Shown piece by piece: positions 4,610 to 8,342 of a stretch of 8,342 nt of DNA; the first letter of the stretch is position 1, and each line of letters opens with the position of its first letter. The stretch is from Nitriliruptoraceae bacterium (GTDB taxonomy: Bacteria; Actinomycetota; Nitriliruptoria; Nitriliruptorales; Nitriliruptoraceae). Position numbers and translations under genes: made by a program. The stretch spans positions 1 to 8,342 of the forward strand of contig SKNK01000271.1 in assembly GCA_007120565.1 (NCBI GenBank). The letters are read 5' to 3'. The notes under the pieces are model-generated. The model searched no databases, had not been told where the DNA came from, and saw nothing but the letters and a program-made list of their open reading frames with translations.

Positions 4610-5820
4610 TGCGCAGCCCGATCCGCGCCCTGACCTTCGTTCGCAAGGAGATCCTCGATGTCGTTCGCCAGCCGCTGCTGCTCCTCGCGCTGATCGTCGG
4701 TCCGTTCCTCATCCTGGCGATCTTCGGTGTGGGGCTCCGCGAGGTCGATCCTCCGCTTCGCACCGCGCTCGTGGTGGAGGAGGGATCGGAGCTGCGCGAG
4801 CAGGTCTACGAGTTCGCAGAAGATGAGCATGAGAGCGGTCGACTGGTCATCGAGGGGATCTCGGACGACCAGGTCGCCGCACGATCCGCGCTTCGCTCTC
4901 GCGAACTCGACCTGGTCATCGTCTTCCCCGACGAGGTGTCCGAGACCGTCGAGGAGGGTGAACAGGCCGTCATCCGGCTCTACCACAACCAGATCGACCC
5001 GGTCGAGGGCCAGGCGATCAGCCTCTTCGCGAGGACGGCGGTTGCCGAGCTCAACGACCGCATCCTCGAGGACATCGTGGCGGAGTTTCAGGAGGCGGCT
5101 CAGGAACGCGGCGTGGACGACGAGCTCCCCTACGTCGACCTCGCCCCGGAGGTGCTCGTCAGCCCCTTCACGGGGGAGACGGAACTGTTGTCAGGCAGCC
5201 CGGTGTCGTTGGCCGACTTCTACGCTCCCGCGGTCGTGATCGTGCTGCTACAGCACCTCGCGGTGACCCTGTTGGGACTGTCAGTGGTCCGTGAACGGAC
5301 GCTCGGTGCGAACGAGCTGTTCCGCGTGTCGCCGCTTCGGACCGGGGAGTACGTCGTCGGAAAGTTCCTGGCGTACCTCGTGCTCGGCGGTGTGGTCGGG
5401 GCGGCTCTCCTAGCGCTCCTCGTGTTCGGACTGGGCACGCCGATGCATGGCAGTTGGTTGGCGCTCAGCGCCGTGCTCGGTGTGCTGCTCTTCACGTCCA
5501 TCGCACTTGGACTCTCGGTCGCCGCCGTGGCGAACTCCGACAGTCAAGCCGTGCAGTACGCGATGCTGGTGCTGCTCGCGACGATCTTCCTGAGCGGGTT
5601 CCTGCTCTCCCTCGAACGGTTCATCCCTCTCGCTCGCCCGGTGGCCTGGCTGCTGCCTGCGAGCTACGGCATCCAACTCGTCCGGGACATCATGCTGCGT
5701 GGCGGTCCCCTCGACACCACCGTCCTCTTCGGATTGGCTGGCTACGGGATCGTGTTCACCGTGATCGCGGTCCTGCTCGTCCGGTGGAGGATGATGGGGA
5801 CGCGTCGCGGGGGGTGGTGA
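4606..5820 (+). CDS. ABC-2 family exporter permease
   Basis: A 404-residue membrane subunit of the exporter whose ATPase is encoded just upstream. One transmembrane helix (about 24-43) is followed by a large extracytoplasmic domain (about 44-204, acidic), then five helices from about 205 to the C-terminus. This is the 1 + 5 pattern of the YhhJ/DrrB-like ABC-2 membrane proteins. The cytosolic segment VVRERTLGANELFRVSPLR after the second helix is the conserved coupling region seen in this family. ATG 4606 is followed directly by a second ATG (4609); either may start, and both overlap the ATPase stop. A much longer upstream-extended frame is ruled out because it would run through the ATPase gene out of frame. 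Its last 65 bp are shared with the opposite-strand regulator and there is no room for an intrinsic terminator after it. Confidence 0.92.
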   Translation: MMRSPIRALTFVRKEILDVVRQPLLLLALIVGPFLILAIFGVGLREVDPPLRTALVVEEGSELREQVYEFAEDEHESGRLVIEGISDDQVAARSALRSRELDLVIVFPDEVSETVEEGEQAVIRLYHNQIDPVEGQAISLFARTAVAELNDRILEDIVAEFQEAAQERGVDDELPYVDLAPEVLVSPFTGETELLSGSPVSLADFYAPAVVIVLLQHLAVTLLGLSVVRERTLGANELFRVSPLRTGEYVVGKFLAYLVLGGVVGAALLALLVFGLGTPMHGSWLALSAVLGVLLFTSIALGLSVAAVANSDSQAVQYAMLVLLATIFLSGFLLSLERFIPLARPVAWLLPASYGIQLVRDIMLRGGPLDTTVLFGLAGYGIVFTVIAVLLVRWRMMGTRRGGW

Positions 5821-8342
5821 CCGCGTTGCCATGGTCGGAGAGGAGGTCCTCGATGGCCTCGATGGCGTGGTCGACGACCTCCTCGTGCGACCGAGCGCCC
5901 TGGTCGGCGAGCCGCTCGAAGGTGGCGGAACCGAGGCGGGCTACCAGCGCCTCCTGCGCCTCGGTGAGGCGCTCTGCCTCGGTGCCGTAGACCGGTGCCG
6001 CCGTATCCGCCCGGCGTTGAGCTCCGTAGAGGCGTGCCGCCGCCTCGTCCGCTTCGAGGCGCACCAACAACGGCACGAGGTTACGGATCGTCGTCCACTG
6101 GTGGGTCCAGTCGCCGACCCGGTGCCAGTGCCGGATGATGTCGGGGAAGGCGGTCAGCGCCTCGTGGGGGTTGCGATGGCGGGCGAGGAGCGACGCGCTC
6201 GCCACGCGAGCGACCGCCTCGAGGAAGCGTGAGCGGACCGGAGCGGCCAAGGCGATCGCCTCCTCGAGCAGCTCCAACGCGGTCTCGGGATCCTCGTCCC
6301 CACAGGCTTCGGCGTGCCCGTAGAGCGCCCAGGCGCGTTGGGTGGGGTTGTCGAGCTGCGCGCCCGCGGCTCGCTGCTCGAGGGCCGCCCGCAGCGCGGC
6401 GCTCCGGTCCCCGCCGTAGGCCAGCGCGAGAACCTCGTGCATCTGCATCCAGAGCAGGTGGTAGGCGTCGCCTTCACGCCCCACCACCTCCATGGCTTCG
6501 CGGGTGTATCGCCGGCAGTCGTCGAGCCGTCCTTCATGGAGTGCCGTGGTCGCGAGCACGCGTAGGGGGACGAACAAGCCGGTGGACCCCTCAGCGACGG
6601 TGACCGCGTGGTTAGCGAGGTCGCGGGCACGCTGCAGCTCGCCGCGGTTGCTCATGCCGTGTGCCGCGATCCCCCAGACCATCGGTTGCAGCGGATGGCC
6701 CACTGCCGAGGGGAGTTCCGCGGCCTGCTCAGCCCACGTGAACACCTCGTCACGCAGGCGGAAGCGCGCGTAGACGTAGAGGGCAGCGGCCTGCCGGAGC
6801 GTGAGGTCCGCGATGTCGTGCTCCATTGCCCAGCGATGGGCCGCGCGCAGGTTGGCCAACTCGCTCTCCACCCGGACGACGGCCTCAGCCTCCTTCGGAC
6901 CGCGGATCTCGACGTCGGCCTGCTCGGCGAGTTCGACGAACCAGGTCGCGTGGCGCTGCCGCAAGGCCTGGAGGTCCTCGCGTTCGGCGAGCCGTTCGCC
7001 GGCGTACTGGCGGAGCGTCTCCAGCATGTGGTAGCGCGAGGGGACCACGCTGCGGTCCACGCCCACCATCGAGTAGCTGACGAGACGGGTCAACAGCCCG
7101 GCGATACGATCCGCCTCCAGGTCATCATCCGCGCACACGCCCTCCGCTGCGGCGAGGGTGAAGCCCCCGGAGAACACCGCCAGACGCTCGAACAACCGCT
7201 GCTCCGGGGGATCGAGGAGCTGGTAGGACCACTCGACGACCGCGGAGAGGCTGCGATGGCGAGGGTCGGTCCGTCGTCCGTGGGTGAGCAGCCGGAAGCG
7301 GTGACTGAGGCGTCGAGCGATCTCGGAGGTCTCCAGGGCCGGAACGAGCGCGGCGGCGAGTTCGATCGCCAGCGGAAGCCCGTCGAGCTGCCGACAGATG
7401 TCCGCGATCGCCGTTGCGGTGTCATCGTCGATCACGAAGTCGGCTCGGTGAGCCATCGCCCGGTCGGAGAACAGCTGTGTCGAGGGGGCATCGACCTCGT
7501 CTCCTCGGTGTCCTGAAGGCAGCGGCAGGGGGGGAACGACCCACACCTGCTCACCGGCGACCGCGAGGGGTTCCCGGCTCGTCGCCAGGACGGTGACGGT
7601 TGGGCTGTTGGCCAGCAATCGTTCGACCAGTCGTGCGGTTGGCCCGACCAGATGCTCGCAGTTGTCGAGCACGAGGAGGAGGCGTTTGCCCGTTACGCCC
7701 CTGACGATGCTGTCGGCGATGCTGTGGTTAGCCTGCTGGTGGACGTCGAGGGCGGTAGCGATGGCGTGGTCGACGGCGTCGGGGTCCACCGGTGCGAGTT
7801 CGCACCACCACACGCCGTCGGGGTAGTGGGGGGAGGACGCGGTCGCCGCTTCGAGCGCGAGGCGGGTCTTGCCAACACCACCCACCCCGGTGAGCGTCAC
7901 GAGGTGGCCGCGCTCGAGGAGGCGGCTGACGGCACCGGACTCGTGCTCGCGACCGATGAAGCTCGTGATCGCGCGCGGGAGGTTGCCGCGTACCTCGGTG
8001 GAGGCCGGGCCAGGGTCGTGTTGCGCCGTGTCCGGTGCGGGGGTCGAACCCCGTCGCAGGATCTCGGTCTGGCGTTGCTGCAACACCGCAGAGGGTTCGA
8101 GACCGAGCTCGTCGGCCAGCTTCTTACGCAGCCGGTGGAACACCTCGAGGGCCTCGCTCGGGCGACCGGCCCGGTCGAGGGCGGTCATGAGATGCAGGTG
8201 CGGCCGTTCGCGGAGGGGGTTGGCGGTGGTGAACGCCTCGAGGTCCGGGATGAGGCCCGGATCGTCTATCGCGAGACGCGCAGCGAACGTCTCCTCGATC
8301 GCAGCGGATCGGAGCTCCTCGAGTCGAACCGCTTCTGCCTGC
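5756..8342 (-). CDS. SARP/AfsR-type transcriptional regulator with ATPase and helical repeats, partial at N-terminus
   Basis: A large signal-transduction regulator; 861 residues are visible and the N-terminal winged-helix part lies beyond the right edge. Counting visible codons from the right edge, residues 1 to about 98 are a bacterial transcriptional activation domain (BTAD) with the typical stretches RLEELRSAAIEE and ADELGLEPS. An NB-ARC/STAND ATPase follows, with Walker A GVGGVGKT (152-159), Walker B LLLVLDN (221-227) followed by CEHLV, and TSREPL (254-259). The C-terminal half is alpha-helical with TPR-like repeats, as in AfsR-like regulators, where it receives a signal or partner. Such proteins activate secondary-metabolite and stress genes as oligomers. 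The ATG at 8188 is internal, since the frame stays open and in-family up to the edge. The last roughly 20 residues (TPRDASPSSSTGRAGPRSR) come from DNA antisense to the permease. Binding targets are unknown. Confidence 0.93.
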   Translation of the reverse strand, partial: QAEAVRLEELRSAAIEETFAARLAIDDPGLIPDLEAFTTANPLRERPHLHLMTALDRAGRPSEALEVFHRLRKKLADELGLEPSAVLQQRQTEILRRGSTPAPDTAQHDPGPASTEVRGNLPRAITSFIGREHESGAVSRLLERGHLVTLTGVGGVGKTRLALEAATASSPHYPDGVWWCELAPVDPDAVDHAIATALDVHQQANHSIADSIVRGVTGKRLLLVLDNCEHLVGPTARLVERLLANSPTVTVLATSREPLAVAGEQVWVVPPLPLPSGHRGDEVDAPSTQLFSDRAMAHRADFVIDDDTATAIADICRQLDGLPLAIELAAALVPALETSEIARRLSHRFRLLTHGRRTDPRHRSLSAVVEWSYQLLDPPEQRLFERLAVFSGGFTLAAAEGVCADDDLEADRIAGLLTRLVSYSMVGVDRSVVPSRYHMLETLRQYAGERLAEREDLQALRQRHATWFVELAEQADVEIRGPKEAEAVVRVESELANLRAAHRWAMEHDIADLTLRQAAALYVYARFRLRDEVFTWAEQAAELPSAVGHPLQPMVWGIAAHGMSNRGELQRARDLANHAVTVAEGSTGLFVPLRVLATTALHEGRLDDCRRYTREAMEVVGREGDAYHLLWMQMHEVLALAYGGDRSAALRAALEQRAAGAQLDNPTQRAWALYGHAEACGDEDPETALELLEEAIALAAPVRSRFLEAVARVASASLLARHRNPHEALTAFPDIIRHWHRVGDWTHQWTTIRNLVPLLVRLEADEAAARLYGAQRRADTAAPVYGTEAERLTEAQEALVARLGSATFERLADQGARSHEEVVDHAIEAIEDLLSDHGNAVTTPRDASPSSSTGRAGPRSR

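Noticed and set aside
4021..4986. 321-codon minus-strand frame opposite the ABC genes
   Set aside because: The plus strand encodes unmistakable Walker motifs and permease helices here; the minus product is Arg/Ser-rich shadow.
8186..8188. ATG at 8188 as the true start of the regulator
   Set aside because: The frame stays open to the right edge and the extra residues fit the BTAD, so the gene is simply cut by the window.
1..8342. CRISPR array, insertion sequence or attachment site
   Set aside because: No regularly spaced repeats, transposase motifs or duplicated tRNA end were seen anywhere in the window.

Overview
The window is GC-rich throughout. Its SARP/AfsR-type regulator, its GTG/TTG/CTG start choices and its hairpin terminators with weak or no U-tracts all point to an actinobacterium. 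I cannot name a genus from the sequence; a deep-branching actinobacterial class is as likely as Streptomyces-like taxa. I see no rRNA, CRISPR array, transposase, integrase or other sign of a mobile element.

Layout from left to right. (1) Positions 1-565, minus strand: the N-terminal part of a Na+/phosphate cotransporter, running off the left edge. (2) Positions 566-998: a 433-bp stretch without a normal-size gene, rich in inverted repeats. On the minus strand it holds an unusually strong Shine-Dalgarno in front of a 15-codon open frame, then several hairpins, then a perfect 11-bp inverted repeat, all upstream of the cotransporter. (3) Positions 999-1073, plus strand: tRNA-Val(CAC) with encoded CCA, a plausible promoter and a hairpin terminator. 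(4) Positions 1240-2610, plus strand: a membrane protein with a zinc ribbon, one transmembrane helix and a beta-propeller-like domain. (5) Positions 2640-3452, minus strand: a small two-helix membrane protein with a long coiled-coil core. It converges on gene 4, and one bidirectional hairpin contains both stop codons. (6) Positions 3453-3601: a divergent intergenic region with a large stem-loop and two adjacent operator-like palindromes. (7) Positions 3602-5820, plus strand: a two-gene ABC-2 exporter operon (ATPase and permease, overlapping by ATGA). (8) Positions 5756-8342, minus strand: a large SARP-family regulator (BTAD, NB-ARC-like ATPase, helical repeats) whose N-terminal DNA-binding domain lies beyond the right edge. 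Its 3' end overlaps the permease by 65 bp.

How they may work together: the ABC pair is a self-contained membrane exporter or membrane-remodelling system. The coiled-coil membrane protein is transcribed divergently from it across a shared regulatory region. The adjacent SARP regulator could control neighbouring genes, but nothing in the window proves this. The tRNA, the zinc-ribbon protein and the phosphate transporter look like independent units. The parts least explained by known families are the leader-like region at 566-998, the zinc-ribbon/propeller protein and the coiled-coil protein.
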